Below are positions 8,682-20,796 of a DNA stretch of 64,000 nt, one piece after another. The DNA lies in assembly GCF_003367235.1 (NCBI RefSeq), contig NZ_QRGP01000003.1, positions 186,001-250,000 on the forward strand, read 5' to 3'. The stretch is from Sphingorhabdus pulchriflava (GTDB lineage: Bacteria > Pseudomonadota > Alphaproteobacteria > Sphingomonadales > Sphingomonadaceae). The first letter of the stretch is position 1. Each line of letters opens with the position of its first letter. Under the pieces are notes generated by a model that ran no database searches, was not told the origin of the DNA, and was given only the letters and a program-made list of their open reading frames with translations. Made by a program: the position numbers and the translations under genes.

Positions 8682-9467
8682 TTATGGTGCGACGTTAGCC
8701 GGGGTTTCGGGTGCGGGTGTTGCAGCAGCACTATCTGGCGCAGCAACCACGGGCGCAACTGGTGGCATGACGGGGATAGCAACCGCAGCGGCATCAAGTG
8801 CGTCAAGCGCACGCCGCATCGCGACATAGCGGCGTGCTTTGTTGAGCCAGTTGCTGCCATTGGCCGCGCCGGGCATTGCTTCGACGGTGCGCGCAGCACC
8901 GGCGACATCGCCCGAAACGAGCTGTTGCCGTGCATGTTCTAGTTGCGCGGCGGGGCCCGTCGGTACCGAATCTTCCTGACGCAAGACGAACAGGTTGCTC
9001 GCTTCGCGGCGGGCGATTTCCCACGCGGTTCCGGGCCTATGTTTCAGTGGTTCGCCGATGTCATCGAGTTCGGCGAGCAGCATCCCGCTGGTCAGCGGTA
9101 CACGCGCGCCCGAAATCAGCGTATCCAATGCGTCGGGTTGGACGCGCCCGAAGGCAGCATTCAACCTCGGCTCGAGCGGCCCCAGTTGCGCGCCGCTTTC
9201 AATGGCGCGCCGTGCGGCCATTGCGACAACCATCGCCTCGATACGCGCTGCGTCGCCGGTCAGCACTGTCGGAACGGCAATCGCGCCGGCATTGACGACA
9301 GGCGCTGCATTCTTGCCATAGGTCACTAGCGGTGGCTGGTTTTCGCTTATGTGCGCAGCCTGTTCCGTAGATCCTGGAAGGCGATTGGTCGATGCCAGCC
9401 AGCCGACCAATGCGGCACCACCCAAAAAGGCGAGCAGCAGCAAAACCAGTGGAGTGCGTTTGGTCAA
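8682..9467 (-). CDS. Membrane-anchored protein downstream of hemD (HemX/mitofilin-like position)
   Basis: A 261-residue protein with one N-terminal membrane helix (about residues 8-25) and an alpha-helical, probably periplasmic body rich in Ala. It ends in a low-complexity Ala/Pro tail. The translated start is a TTG at 9467 overlapping the hemD stop, with AAGGGA six bases upstream. Position and topology resemble the mitofilin/HemX-like third gene of alphaproteobacterial hem clusters, but the sequence itself gives no catalytic motif. It is the last gene of the hemC-hemD unit. Confidence 0.65.
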   Translation of the reverse strand: MTKRTPLVLLLLAFLGGAALVGWLASTNRLPGSTEQAAHISENQPPLVTYGKNAAPVVNAGAIAVPTVLTGDAARIEAMVVAMAARRAIESGAQLGPLEPRLNAAFGRVQPDALDTLISGARVPLTSGMLLAELDDIGEPLKHRPGTAWEIARREASNLFVLRQEDSVPTGPAAQLEHARQQLVSGDVAGAARTVEAMPGAANGSNWLNKARRYVAMRRALDALDAAAVAIPVMPPVAPVVAAPDSAAATPAPETPANVAP

Positions 9468-10174
9468 TGTGCGTCCCTTATATTTGCTTCGTCACTGACT
9501 GTAGCGAGGCATTGCACCGCCGACAACAAGGCGCTGTCCTCTGGCCGTTCGGCAATCACCACTGCACGCCAGCCAGGCCCTGCGGCGTCAGATATGGCCT
9601 GCGAAAAACAGGCAATGGTGATTGCCGTACGTGGATATTGCCACTGCTCGACCAAAGCAGCCAGGCGTTGGGCAGCGCGGGCCGAATGCAGCGCTATCAC
9701 GTCGCTCCTGAGGACGGCTTCGGCCATCGCACTGTCCGGCTCGAGCGGCACAGAGGCATAGACCACCCGCTGATCAACTATCATGTCGGGAGGTGGTGCA
9801 AGGTGCTGATGGTCCTCGCCTGCCAGCCACAAGAGGCGATGATGACCAGCATCGGCAGCGGCCTGTAACGCTTGGGCAGCATCGGCCGTCCCCTCGGATT
9901 GGACGCCAAGACCAGCTTGGCGCGCTTGGTCGCCGCTGCGGACGCCAACAGAATGGACTGGCAAGTGACGCAGCATGTCGAGCTGAGGACCTGCATGGCG
10001 GATGGCATTGGCGCTGGTTATCAATAGCGCATCATATCGTGCAGGGTCCGGTGCGGACCATGGGCAGGCGCGGACTTTGAAAAAGGGAAACTGGGTCACT
10101 TTGAATCCGGCCTCACGCGCCCGTTTGGCACTGGCATCATTGCCTGGCTGCGGGCGTATGATGAGCAGGTTCAT
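9464..10174 (-). CDS. hemD: Uroporphyrinogen-III synthase
   Basis: Closes hydroxymethylbilane to uroporphyrinogen III, the branch-point tetrapyrrole for haem. The 236-residue length is normal for the family, and sequence conservation in HemD is always low. Supporting stretches are the N-terminal LLIIRPQPGNDASAKRARE, the ALLITSANAIRHAG strand and the second-domain VIALHSARAAQRL. Gene order is decisive: the start overlaps the hemC stop by four bases (ATGA). Confidence 0.9.
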   Translation of the reverse strand: MNLLIIRPQPGNDASAKRAREAGFKVTQFPFFKVRACPWSAPDPARYDALLITSANAIRHAGPQLDMLRHLPVHSVGVRSGDQARQAGLGVQSEGTADAAQALQAAADAGHHRLLWLAGEDHQHLAPPPDMIVDQRVVYASVPLEPDSAMAEAVLRSDVIALHSARAAQRLAALVEQWQYPRTAITIACFSQAISDAAGPGWRAVVIAERPEDSALLSAVQCLATVSDEANIRDAH

Positions 10175-11100
10175 CCTTCGAACAAGGTCCGCAATTCGGG
10201 CGAGGCAGTGTCGAGCAGCTGGCGGGCAAGCTGCGCCGGTGCTGCGCTGTCACCGACTGTGCAGGCAATCGAACCCGACTGGCGCTCGCTGCCGTCCTCG
10301 CGCAATATTTCAGCCTTGAGCAATATTGCGCCGCCTTCCCAAGCGGCTTGTGCCGCGACCGGAGAGTGGCAGGTGCCACCCAGTGCTTCGAGGAAGGCGC
10401 GCTCGGCCATCACACAGTCGAAGGTCGGCTGGTGGTTCACCGGTGCCAACAGCGCGGCGATTTCGGGGCGCTCGACGAGACAATCGATGCCGATTGACCC
10501 TTGTGACGCAGCGGGCAGCATTTGGCCGGCTTCAATGGCAACGCCTATTTCGGATTGCCCCAATCGATCGAGGCCTGCAGCGGCGAGCAAGGTGGCATCA
10601 AATTCGCCACTGGCCACTTTCGACAGGCGGGTCGCAACATTGCCTCTTATGCTGTCGGTAACGATGTCGGGCCGCAAAGCTTTCAGCTGCGCGGCACGGC
10701 GCGGGCTGGAGGTGCCCACCTTGGCACCTCGCGGAAGTGCCGCGATGCTCTCAGCGCCGATCAACCGTTCACGCACATCGGCGCGCGGCAGCATGGCGGC
10801 GATGCGGAAGGCTTCGGCACGGACGGTTTCGACGTCCTTCATCGAATGCACCGCAATGTCGATCTCGCGATCTAGCAAGGCGCGTTCCAGCTCCTTGGTC
10901 CACAAAGCCTTGCCGCCGATTTCGGCGAGCGGGCGGTCCTGCACCTTGTCGCCGCTCGACAGCATCGGGACGAGGAGGACAGCGGCTTCATCCCAGCCAT
11001 GTGCCGCGATCAGGGCGGCCTTGGTCATCTCCGCCTGCGCCATAGCGAGCGGGGAAGAACGGGTGCCGATACGCAAGGGATTGGAACTGCTTGGGGTCAT
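10171..11100 (-). CDS. hemC: Hydroxymethylbilane synthase (porphobilinogen deaminase)
   Basis: Polymerises four porphobilinogens into hydroxymethylbilane. The 309-residue protein shows the N-terminal [15 protein letters not shown], the catalytic Asp in HSMKDVE (about Asp89), [11 protein letters not shown] and RGNVATRL for cofactor and substrate binding. The Cys that holds the dipyrromethane cofactor is in GGTCHSPVA. It is the first gene of the hem unit, and its start is only 41 bases from the divergent tsaD start, so both promoters must fit in or overlap that short gap. Confidence 0.96.
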   Translation of the reverse strand: MTPSSSNPLRIGTRSSPLAMAQAEMTKAALIAAHGWDEAAVLLVPMLSSGDKVQDRPLAEIGGKALWTKELERALLDREIDIAVHSMKDVETVRAEAFRIAAMLPRADVRERLIGAESIAALPRGAKVGTSSPRRAAQLKALRPDIVTDSIRGNVATRLSKVASGEFDATLLAAAGLDRLGQSEIGVAIEAGQMLPAASQGSIGIDCLVERPEIAALLAPVNHQPTFDCVMAERAFLEALGGTCHSPVAAQAAWEGGAILLKAEILREDGSERQSGSIACTVGDSAAPAQLARQLLDTASPELRTLFEG

Positions 11101-11141
11101 GCGGCTTGTCCATAGCGGGGCACATCCCTAAGGGGAAGCCG

Positions 11142-12176
11142 ATGGCAGTGATTTTGGGCCTTGAATCGAGTTGCGACGAAACAGCGGCGGCGCTGGTGCG
11201 GTCGGATCGGACGATATTGAGCCACGCTCTAGCGGGGCAGGAGGATCATCACCGGGCCTTTGGCGGGGTGGTGCCAGAGATTGCCGCACGCGCGCATGCC
11301 GAACTGATGACGCCTTTGGTCGAAACGGCGCTCGCTGATGCCGGAATGACGTTGAGGGATGTCGACGCCATTGCAGCCACTGCCGGTCCCGGATTGATCG
11401 GCGGCGTCATGGTCGGGCTGGTGACGGCGAAGGCATTGGCGATGGCGGCGAACAAGCCGCTGATTGCGGTCAATCATCTTGAGGGCCATGCGCTTTCACC
11501 GCGCCTGATCGATCCTGGCCTCGAATTTCCCTATCTGCTGCTGCTCGTTTCCGGCGGGCATTGCCAGTTGCTACGCGTGAATGGCGTCGGCGATTATGAC
11601 CGGTTGGCGACGACGATTGATGATGCGGTGGGCGAGGCGTTTGACAAGAGTGCCAAGATTCTGGGCCTCGGCTTCCCCGGCGGCCCGGCGGTGGAAAAAG
11701 CGGCGAAGCAGGGCAACGCAAAAGCGGTTCCTTTGCCAAGGCCGTTGAAAGGCGCGGACGAACCGCATTTCAGTTTTGCAGGTCTGAAAAGCGCTGTGCT
11801 GCGCGCGCATGAAGCGGGAACGCACAGGCCCGAAGATATTGCCGCCTCCTTCCAGCAGGCCGTGGTCGATTGCCTTGAGGACCGGCTCGAATACAGCCTG
11901 TCGCGGATCGATCCGCTCGGTGCGCTGGTGGTCGCAGGTGGGGTGGCCGCTAACGACGCGATCCGCGCGATGCTGCAGCGCGTGGCGGAACGATATGGCA
12001 TGCGCTTTGTGGCACCACCACACTGGCTGTGCACCGATAATGGCGCGATGATCGCCTGGGCGGGGGCGGAGCGCTTTGCCGCCGGATTGACCGATCCGCT
12101 CGATGTCGCGGCACGCCCGCGCTGGCCGCTCGACCCGGATGCAGAGGCCGTGCGCGGCGCAGGAGTGAAGGCATGA
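11142..12176 (+). CDS. tsaD: tRNA N6-threonylcarbamoyladenosine transferase subunit TsaD
   Basis: Transfers the threonylcarbamoyl group to A37 of ANN-decoding tRNAs, with TsaB/TsaE elsewhere in the genome. The 344-residue ASKHA-fold protein starts [14 protein letters not shown], has the metal-binding [10 protein letters not shown] region, NHLEGH with downstream [12 protein letters not shown], and GGVAAND near the C-terminus. ATG 11142 is chosen over an in-frame extension to 11091 because AGGGGAAG lies upstream and the family starts here. The stop overlaps the gpsA start. Confidence 0.95.
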   Translation: MAVILGLESSCDETAAALVRSDRTILSHALAGQEDHHRAFGGVVPEIAARAHAELMTPLVETALADAGMTLRDVDAIAATAGPGLIGGVMVGLVTAKALAMAANKPLIAVNHLEGHALSPRLIDPGLEFPYLLLLVSGGHCQLLRVNGVGDYDRLATTIDDAVGEAFDKSAKILGLGFPGGPAVEKAAKQGNAKAVPLPRPLKGADEPHFSFAGLKSAVLRAHEAGTHRPEDIAASFQQAVVDCLEDRLEYSLSRIDPLGALVVAGGVAANDAIRAMLQRVAERYGMRFVAPPHWLCTDNGAMIAWAGAERFAAGLTDPLDVAARPRWPLDPDAEAVRGAGVKA

Positions 12177-13159
12177 CCGGACAACCCATCGGTATCATCG
12201 GTGCAGGCGCGTGGGGCACCGCGCTTGCCAGCGTGATGGCGCAGAACCATGCAGAGGTGCTGCTTTGGGCACTTGAGCCCGAGGTGGTCGAGGCGGTGAA
12301 TGCAGGGCAGGGCAATCCGCTCTACCTCCCCAATCTCGCGCTGCCGCCGCAGATCCGCGCCACCGGCAACTTGGCCGACATGGCCGCCTGTTCGGCGCTG
12401 TTGCTGGTGACGCCCGCGCAGCATCTGCGCGGCACGCTCGAACGCCTGCCCGAAACCGACTCGCCCTTGCTGCTTTGCGCAAAGGGGATTGAGGCGGGGA
12501 CGCAGATGCTGGTCTCCGAAATCGTCGCCGAACTGCGCCCGAACAATCCGCTTGCCGTTTTGTCCGGACCCACCTTTGCGCACGAAGTCGCGGCAGGAAA
12601 GCCGACCGCGATCACACTCGCCTGCGAAAGCGAGACGCTGGGCAAGCTGCTGATGCGGCTGGTCGCGACCCCTGCTTTCCGGCCCTATTGGTCCGACGAT
12701 GTGGTGGGGGCAGAGATTGGCGGCGCGGTCAAGAATGTGCTCGCCATCGGCTGCGGTGTTGTCGACGGTGCGGGGCTGGGCCTGAATGCCCGTGCGGCGC
12801 TGATCGCGCGTGGTTTTGCCGAGATGCAGCGATATGGTCTGGCCCGCGGGGCGCAAGCAGAAACGCTGGCCGGGCTTTCAGGGCTGGGCGATCTGGTGCT
12901 CACCTGCTCTTCCGAGAATAGCCGCAATTTCTCATTGGGCCGCGGGCTCGGGCAGGGCAAGGCGGCGGCCGAGCTGATGGCTGACCGGCGCACCGTGGCA
13001 GAGGGCGCGTTCACAGCACCCGTCCTCCTCGAATCGGCGCAATCACTGGGTGTCGAGATGCCGATTGTTGCGGCTGTCTGCGCGCTTCTCGATGGCAGTG
13101 CCAACGTCGGACAGGTCGTCGAAGCGCTGCTCTCCCGTCCGTTGAAGGCCGAAAGGTGA
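12173..13159 (+). CDS. gpsA: NAD(P)+-dependent glycerol-3-phosphate dehydrogenase
   Basis: Reduces dihydroxyacetone phosphate to sn-glycerol 3-phosphate for phospholipid synthesis. The 328-residue protein has the N-terminal Rossmann motif [11 protein letters not shown], the substrate-side lysine region [16 protein letters not shown] and the C-terminal helices with [12 protein letters not shown], all typical. It overlaps tsaD by four bases. Confidence 0.96.
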   Translation: MTGQPIGIIGAGAWGTALASVMAQNHAEVLLWALEPEVVEAVNAGQGNPLYLPNLALPPQIRATGNLADMAACSALLLVTPAQHLRGTLERLPETDSPLLLCAKGIEAGTQMLVSEIVAELRPNNPLAVLSGPTFAHEVAAGKPTAITLACESETLGKLLMRLVATPAFRPYWSDDVVGAEIGGAVKNVLAIGCGVVDGAGLGLNARAALIARGFAEMQRYGLARGAQAETLAGLSGLGDLVLTCSSENSRNFSLGRGLGQGKAAAELMADRRTVAEGAFTAPVLLESAQSLGVEMPIVAAVCALLDGSANVGQVVEALLSRPLKAER

Positions 13160-13208
13160 CAGCGGGCCACCGCTGCGCTACACATCGGTATTGGTTCCGG
13201 CGAGGGGG

Positions 13209-14705
13209 ATGACAGTCAGCACGGGTCCTGAAGCTGCGGCGCAGAACGAAGCCGATCTGAAGGCGCTTGCCAAGGGCGGGCGGACCAATGTGTTCGGCTT
13301 TGTCCTGCGGCTGCTGGCGCGCTTGCCCTTCCTGTTCATCGCCGGGCGGCTGTACGGGCCAGAGGTGCTCGGGCGATTTGCCTATGCGATATTGATCGTC
13401 GAATTTGTCGCCCAACTGGCGACGCTGGGGTTGCGGCGCGGGCTGGCCGAAGCGCTGTCGAAACAGGACCGGCCCGACACCCATGTTGTTGGTGACGCGA
13501 TGCTGGTCGCGACCTTTGCCTCGGCACTGGGTGCAGCGGTGCTGATCGCGCTGCCGCAACTGATGTTCCCCAACAGCCCGCTGAACGGGCTCGACCGCTA
13601 TCTGCCGCTCACCATTTTCGCGATTGTCTGGACGGATATTGCCTTGGCGGCGCTCGCCTATCGCTTCGACGTGGCCTCGACGGTGCGCGCACGCGCGATT
13701 GTCGAACCGTGGACGATCAGCATCGCGGCAGGCGCGCTCTTCTTCTATTCGGCGCGCGACGGTCTGATCCTGTCCTATGTCGCCTCGATCCTCGCCGCGA
13801 TGCTCACCGCGCTCTGGCCGCTCTGGCGCAGCTATGGCACGCCGCAGGGCTGGCGACCGCGCCCCGTCGAGCTCTACCTGCTCGCCCGCCGCAACCTGCC
13901 CTTGGCGGCGGCGGATGCGATCGAATGGGGCAGCAGGCGTCTCGATCTCGCTATCCTCGGCCTGTTCGCCAGCCCCGCCGTGGTCGGGATTTATTATGTC
14001 GCGCAACAGGTCGCCAGCCTGCCGCAGAAACTGAAATCGAGCTTTGATCCGATCCTCGGCCCCGTCATCACCCGCAATTTGCAGGCGAAAAATTATGGGG
14101 AGATTGCGCGGCAGGTCGGCCAGGTCGGTTTCTGGATTATCGCCGCCCAAGTCGGCATCGCGCTCGCGCTCGGCATTCCGGGGGAGGCTGTGATGGGTCT
14201 GGTCGGGCCGGAATTTGTCGGCGGCACCGCGGCAATGGCCTTCCTGCTCGCGGCAGAGGTGGCAGCGGCGACTGCCGTGGTCAGCGAAAGCGCGCTGGTC
14301 TATATGGCGCGGCACAGGAACCTCCTGCTTTCGCTCGGCATGTTGGCCTTGCAGGTGGTGCTCAGCCTGATCCTGATCGAGATGGTGCCGATGCTGCCGT
14401 TGAAGCCCGAATATCGCGGGTTGGCGCAGGCCGCCGCAGTTGCCGCCGCGCTGATGCTCGCCTTGGGCTTCGCCTCGGTCGCCAAGGCGATATTGCTTTC
14501 CAAGCTGTTGGGCGAGCCGCTCTCCATCTGGCGCTGGAGCCTGCTGCCAGCCATCGCCGCCGCCATCCTGATCGGCGTCGGCGCCACCCGCCTGCCCGAA
14601 TGGGCCGAACTGGCACTGGGCGTCCCCGCGATCCTTGGCGTATATCTATGGGTGATCTGGCGCTGGGGTTTCGGGCCCGAGGATCGGGTGCTGTTCAAGA
14701 AATAG
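13209..14705 (+). CDS. Polysaccharide/lipid-linked oligosaccharide flippase (MOP/Wzx-like)
   Basis: A roughly 498-residue integral membrane protein with about 12-14 hydrophobic segments. It begins with the Wzx/RfbX-like pattern NVFGFVLRLLARLPFLFIAGRLYGPEVLG. The probable role is moving lipid-linked sugar units across the inner membrane for exopolysaccharide or O-antigen. The in-frame frame opens at 13191 with a TTG, but ATG 13209 after GAGGGGG is the likelier start. The next gene, an acyltransferase 3 protein, starts nine bases after its stop. Confidence 0.8.
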   Translation: MTVSTGPEAAAQNEADLKALAKGGRTNVFGFVLRLLARLPFLFIAGRLYGPEVLGRFAYAILIVEFVAQLATLGLRRGLAEALSKQDRPDTHVVGDAMLVATFASALGAAVLIALPQLMFPNSPLNGLDRYLPLTIFAIVWTDIALAALAYRFDVASTVRARAIVEPWTISIAAGALFFYSARDGLILSYVASILAAMLTALWPLWRSYGTPQGWRPRPVELYLLARRNLPLAAADAIEWGSRRLDLAILGLFASPAVVGIYYVAQQVASLPQKLKSSFDPILGPVITRNLQAKNYGEIARQVGQVGFWIIAAQVGIALALGIPGEAVMGLVGPEFVGGTAAMAFLLAAEVAAATAVVSESALVYMARHRNLLLSLGMLALQVVLSLILIEMVPMLPLKPEYRGLAQAAAVAAALMLALGFASVAKAILLSKLLGEPLSIWRWSLLPAIAAAILIGVGATRLPEWAELALGVPAILGVYLWVIWRWGFGPEDRVLFKK

Positions 14706-14713
14706 GAGCAAGG

Positions 14714-16054
14714 ATGAACGACAAGCCCAGAAGCAGCCTTTGGGGCCGCGCAGCCGAAATGGCCGCGATGACGCCGCCCGAACGCAACCGCTATGTCGAT
14801 TTCCTGCGCGCGCTTTCGATCCTTGCCGTGGTGGTCGGTCACTGGCTGGTCGCTGCGCCCTATATGAAGGACGGCGCCGTAGAGGGCGGGCATCTGCTCG
14901 GCATCATCCCGTGGACGCAATGGCTGACCTGGGGGTTTCAGGTGATGCCGATTTTCTTCCTCGTCGGCGGCTTTTCGCACGGCATGTCGTGGGCGGCGGC
15001 GCAGCGCAAGGGGCAGCATTATTCCGACTGGTTCGGCGGAAGGGTGCAGCGCCTGATCAACCCGGTATTGCCGCTGTTCCTGATCTGGACGCTGTTCGCA
15101 GCCTTTGGCACATGGGCCGGGATCGACCGCGAAATCGTTGCGATGGCGGCGCAGCTGGCGCTGATCCCGGTCTGGTTCCTTTCGGTCTATCTCATCATCT
15201 CCGCGCTGGTGCCGTGGACATGGGCGCTGTGGCAGCGTTTCGGATGGGCAAGCTTCTGGGGCTTTGTCGCGGGCGCGGTCACAATCGACGTGCTGACGCT
15301 GAAATATCATGTGCCTTATATCAATTTCGCCAATTTCCTCTTCGTCTGGCTGGGAATCCACCAATTGGGCTATGCCTGGCAGCAGGGGCGGATCCGCAAT
15401 CCTTGGCTATGGGCAGTGTTCGGCGCGATTGCTCTCGAAATGCTGGTCTATTTCGGCCCCTATCCGGTGGCGATGATCGGCGTTCCGGGCAGCGATCTCT
15501 CCAATTCGATGCCGCCGACAATCGCGCTCCTCGCGCTCGGTATTGCGCAATCGGGCTTTGCCATCGCGTTCGAACCGGCAGGGCGGCGCATGCTGGAAAG
15601 GCTTTGGCTGTGGACCGCAACGGTGCTGATGAACGGCATGATCATGACGGTCTATCTCTGGCATCTGACCGCCTTTGTTTTTGTGATGGTCGCAGCATGG
15701 CTGCTTGGCGGCATCGGCCTGCACCTTGCACCGGGGAGCGGCGAATGGTGGCTGACCCGGCCGGTCTGGTTCGCGCTATACATTCTGATGCTATTGCCGC
15801 TGATTGCGATTTTCGCGCGCTTTGAACAGGTGCGCGGCATGCCCGAACGCGCGACGCCGGTGCCGCACTGGCGGCTGATCACCGGCCTGCTGCTGACCTG
15901 CGCCGGATTGGCCTTCACCGCCGCGATCAGCATCGCGAGCCCCATGGGCGTTACCGGCGTGCGGCTGTGGGTGGTGGCTTTGCCCTTTGTCGGAACCGCG
16001 CTGATCGGCTTTGGCCCAGTGCGCGATCTGTCGAAACGGGTGAGCGGGGTTTAG
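14714..16054 (+). CDS. Acyltransferase 3-family membrane protein
   Basis: A 446-residue membrane protein with about ten hydrophobic segments. The family opening [19 protein letters not shown] carries the Arg and His considered catalytic in acyltransferase 3 proteins. Members move acetyl or other acyl groups onto exported sugars or lipids. GGAGCAAGG stands just upstream of the ATG at 14714, and the gene lies directly after a flippase gene, so acylation of a surface polysaccharide is a reasonable inference. Confidence 0.83.
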   Translation: MNDKPRSSLWGRAAEMAAMTPPERNRYVDFLRALSILAVVVGHWLVAAPYMKDGAVEGGHLLGIIPWTQWLTWGFQVMPIFFLVGGFSHGMSWAAAQRKGQHYSDWFGGRVQRLINPVLPLFLIWTLFAAFGTWAGIDREIVAMAAQLALIPVWFLSVYLIISALVPWTWALWQRFGWASFWGFVAGAVTIDVLTLKYHVPYINFANFLFVWLGIHQLGYAWQQGRIRNPWLWAVFGAIALEMLVYFGPYPVAMIGVPGSDLSNSMPPTIALLALGIAQSGFAIAFEPAGRRMLERLWLWTATVLMNGMIMTVYLWHLTAFVFVMVAAWLLGGIGLHLAPGSGEWWLTRPVWFALYILMLLPLIAIFARFEQVRGMPERATPVPHWRLITGLLLTCAGLAFTAAISIASPMGVTGVRLWVVALPFVGTALIGFGPVRDLSKRVSGV

Positions 16055-16080
16055 TAGACCTTGCCCCACACCCCAAACGC

Positions 16081-16095
16081 GTACATATAGCGAAC
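16081..16095 (+). promoter_or_regulatory. Weak candidate LexA (SOS) box at the uvrB start
   Basis: GTAC-ATATAGC-GAAC ends immediately before the uvrB ATG. Alphaproteobacterial LexA binds GTTC-N7-GTTC, read on the other strand as GAAC-N7-GAAC. This site fits the spacing with one mismatch (GTAC). Such short sites occur by chance, so support comes mainly from the DNA-repair gene beside it. Confidence 0.25.
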
Positions 16096-18282
<2,187 letters not shown>

Positions 18283-18284
18283 GC

Positions 18285-19679
18285 TTAACCGCTGCTCGGA
18301 AAATGGGCGTGGGTGGTTTTGTCCCATTGCAGCTTTCCGCCGAGCAGGTGGCGGGCATAGACAAAGGTGGCGCGGCGTGCGGCCATGATGGCGATGATGT
18401 TCGCGACTACGGTGCGCGGAATCGATAGCAACCCTTGCCGCCAGCCATATTGCCGCGACACAAAGGCGCAGCGCACCGCCATGCGCCACATCAGAAGCAC
18501 GGCGTTTATCAGCAGCAATAGCACTAGGGTGGAACTTAGCGGCTTGGGATCATGCACGCCACTGCGATGCGCGAGGATGAGGAGTGCGGTGAGCGCGATG
18601 CAGGCATAAGCAAGCGTCAGCACCAGCGCCGCAAACACTGCCTTGCGATCGCGCAGCCGCATCCAATATTCAAAGGCACTGCCGCGCCAGCCGAGCCTGT
18701 CCCATCCGGCAAGGGCGATCCCTGTCATCCAGCGCGCTTTTTGCCGCACTGCCGCGCCCAAAGTGTCCGGGAAGCAGGCGCGGGTTCCGACCAATTGGCC
18801 GTCCTCATCCAATATGCGCGCAAAAATGGTGCGCGCTCCGGCTTCGGTTACACCCAGGCCGAGTTCATAATCTTCTGTCAGGCTTGTCGCGTCAAACGGG
18901 CTGCCGCCGTTGCGCAGCGCAATCCGGCCCAGATGGTTGCGCTCGATAGCGCAGCCCACACCCGCCAGCGGTACCGCCGCACCAATCGCCTCGCGCACCA
19001 CCAATTGCTTGCCATGCGCTTCGGCAAATTCGTCGCAATAATGGCCGCTGACCCAGTTTGAGTGCGCAACCGGGATCGCGATCACCGGTAATTGGACCGC
19101 GCTCGCCTTTTCGATCAGATAATCAAAGACGCGCAATTCGTGCGGGTGCACCGAATCTTCGGCGTCGTGCAGAACAATGGCCTTGGCTTTCATCCCTGCC
19201 ACCAGCTCGTCCGATAGCAAGGCGTGCCACAGTCGGTTGAGGCAATCTGCTTTTGATGTCGGGCCGGGCAGGTCGCACAGGACCAGCCGACATTGCGGAT
19301 GCCCGCTACAGCCGCGCATTATTGCGGCCGCCCCGCGCCGGTCATTCGGGTAGCAACCGACATAGATGCGATACTCGGTTTTGCCTGTGCCCCACGCCTG
19401 TTGGCATTGGCGCAGCATAGCCTCGATCACGCTTGCCTCTTGCCAGGTTGCGATGAAGATCGCGATCAAGCCCGGTGTGGTGGGCGGCGGAAGCTGGCTC
19501 GCCCGAATGGGCGGGGCAATCCGGTAGCGGGCCAGCCAGCGCCCGGTGCGGTGCAGGGCCCAGACAAGGTCGACGCACAGATCATCCAGCGCGCCAATCA
19601 GGAAGAATATCGCGCAGAACAGCAAAAGTTCGTGCTGCCAATATTCGAACAATGTCCAGATAGTCGGGGCTGTTGCCAT
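18285..19679 (-). CDS. NfrB-like inner-membrane glycosyltransferase (family 2)
   Basis: A 464-residue protein with an N-terminal membrane segment, a GT2 catalytic domain and several C-terminal membrane helices. GT2 motifs visible are LHDAEDSVHP (the DxD-like site), LTEDYELG and QKARWMTG (the Q/RxxRW site of processive enzymes). The order resembles the N-terminal part of NfrB (phage N4 adsorption protein B) but lacks its C-terminal extension. The first ATG is at 19679; a TTG at 19739 could extend it by 20 residues. Probably makes or exports a surface glycan. The preceding gene on the same strand may be co-transcribed. Confidence 0.75.
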   Translation of the reverse strand: MATAPTIWTLFEYWQHELLLFCAIFFLIGALDDLCVDLVWALHRTGRWLARYRIAPPIRASQLPPPTTPGLIAIFIATWQEASVIEAMLRQCQQAWGTGKTEYRIYVGCYPNDRRGAAAIMRGCSGHPQCRLVLCDLPGPTSKADCLNRLWHALLSDELVAGMKAKAIVLHDAEDSVHPHELRVFDYLIEKASAVQLPVIAIPVAHSNWVSGHYCDEFAEAHGKQLVVREAIGAAVPLAGVGCAIERNHLGRIALRNGGSPFDATSLTEDYELGLGVTEAGARTIFARILDEDGQLVGTRACFPDTLGAAVRQKARWMTGIALAGWDRLGWRGSAFEYWMRLRDRKAVFAALVLTLAYACIALTALLILAHRSGVHDPKPLSSTLVLLLLINAVLLMWRMAVRCAFVSRQYGWRQGLLSIPRTVVANIIAIMAARRATFVYARHLLGGKLQWDKTTHAHFPSSG

Positions 19680-19739
19680 ATGCTGGTTGCTGCCTGCTTG
19701 CGCAGCGATGCAGGTGGCGGGACTCGATTTAGCGGGCAA

Positions 19740-20177
19740 TTAGCCCGGTTCGATATGCTGCAACCTGTCGCGCGAAATACCGATGACCATCGCCAACAAT
19801 ATCGGAAGCGACCAGAAAGCCCCGAAACCATAATAGAGCATCTGGCGCACATCATCGGCGAACAGCACCGCGATGTGCGAAAAGACAGAAATCAGGTGAA
19901 AGCCTGTCACCCAGATCGGCCAATAGCTTTTGCTTCGTAATGCCAGCCAGTAAAATCCGGCAAGTAGGATGAAGTCGATGGTCATGACGGGAATGTGGGT
20001 TTGATTCCACGTTCCAAACTGCTCGCCTGCAACCGAGGCGACGCTTGCTGTGATGATCATCAAGGCACCGATGCGACCCGACCTGCCCCCTGCCACCGCA
20101 GCAAAACCGCAGCACAAAAGCGCAAGTACCCAATAGAGGTTGATGACCAAAGCGTCGGGGAGAGTGAAAGCGGGCAT
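19740..20177 (-). CDS. Small four-helix membrane protein, unknown function
   Basis: A 145-residue protein with four predicted membrane helices (for example LALLCCGFAAVAG, FILLAGFYWLAL and SLPILLAMVIGI) and no recognised motif. Its ATG at 20177 is clear. It ends about 60 bases before the ATG of the NfrB-like glycosyltransferase on the same strand, so the two are probably one transcript and the membrane protein may help that enzyme. I do not recognise the family. Confidence 0.6.
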   Translation of the reverse strand: MPAFTLPDALVINLYWVLALLCCGFAAVAGGRSGRIGALMIITASVASVAGEQFGTWNQTHIPVMTIDFILLAGFYWLALRSKSYWPIWVTGFHLISVFSHIAVLFADDVRQMLYYGFGAFWSLPILLAMVIGISRDRLQHIEPG

Positions 20178-20321
20178 GTCCTGTCATGACCATCGACCGT
20201 GGCAATATGCAAGCCGGGGTGGTGGCTTCGACCTGCATATCACCAATTCTTGCCAGAGAGACGCGCATCCGGCGGGTTGCGGCCCTGAACGGGCGACCGC
20301 TTTTATGGTCAGGGGTGCGGT

Positions 20322-20780
20322 TTAGCCAAGTGTCCGGAAAAAGCCGGAGATCAGGATCGTCAATGCGATTGCCGATGCTGTCGCCAGGACCGCAACCTGC
20401 AGGATGCGCAGGGTTCGCGAGGTGCCATCTAGGTCATTTTTCTTCCCTCCAACTGGCGGAAGGACCAGAAGCCGTTGGCCAAAATTGGCTTGGACTTTTC
20501 CTTCCGCTTTGGAAGGATTCATGGCGCTATCGCCGCTATCGGCAAGCTCTGGCGACTGACTAGGCAAATATTGCCCAACCTCTGCACTGGCCAATGCGCG
20601 CGCTGCGGCACCCCGGCTCGGCGCTCCGAGAAGCTGAACCGCCATCGTGACGTGATTGTCGACGGTAGAGGGTGAAAGGTCGAGCAATCGCCCGATTTCC
20701 TTTGAGGTAAAACCTTGGGCAACCAGACGCAGGCAGTCTTTCTGGCGATCGGTAAGTCGCTCGATTTTCTGCTCGTCCAT
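20322..20780 (-). CDS. LuxR-type HTH protein with C-terminal membrane anchor
   Basis: A 152-residue protein. The N-terminal 60 residues are a LuxR/FixJ-type winged-free HTH: LTDRQKDCLRLVAQGFTSK and LLDLSPSTVDNHV. No receiver or ligand domain precedes it. After a polar linker, a single hydrophobic helix (ILQVAVLATASAIALTILI) ends the protein, so it is probably tied to the inner membrane. ATG 20780 is chosen over an in-frame start at 20849. It is divergent from nhaA, with four GAATAG repeats in between. Confidence 0.8.
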   Translation of the reverse strand: MDEQKIERLTDRQKDCLRLVAQGFTSKEIGRLLDLSPSTVDNHVTMAVQLLGAPSRGAAARALASAEVGQYLPSQSPELADSGDSAMNPSKAEGKVQANFGQRLLVLPPVGGKKNDLDGTSRTLRILQVAVLATASAIALTILISGFFRTLG

Positions 20781-20796
20781 GCAGTGCGTGCCCTGC

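Noticed and set aside
13011-14315. 434-codon minus-strand ORF opposite the flippase gene
   Set aside because: Codon-shadow of a membrane protein in GC-rich DNA; the translation is Arg/Asp/His-rich and looks non-biological.
14740-15825. 361-codon plus-strand ORF inside the acyltransferase 3 gene in another frame
   Set aside because: Arg-rich, lacks hydrophobic segments and overlaps a clear membrane-protein gene.
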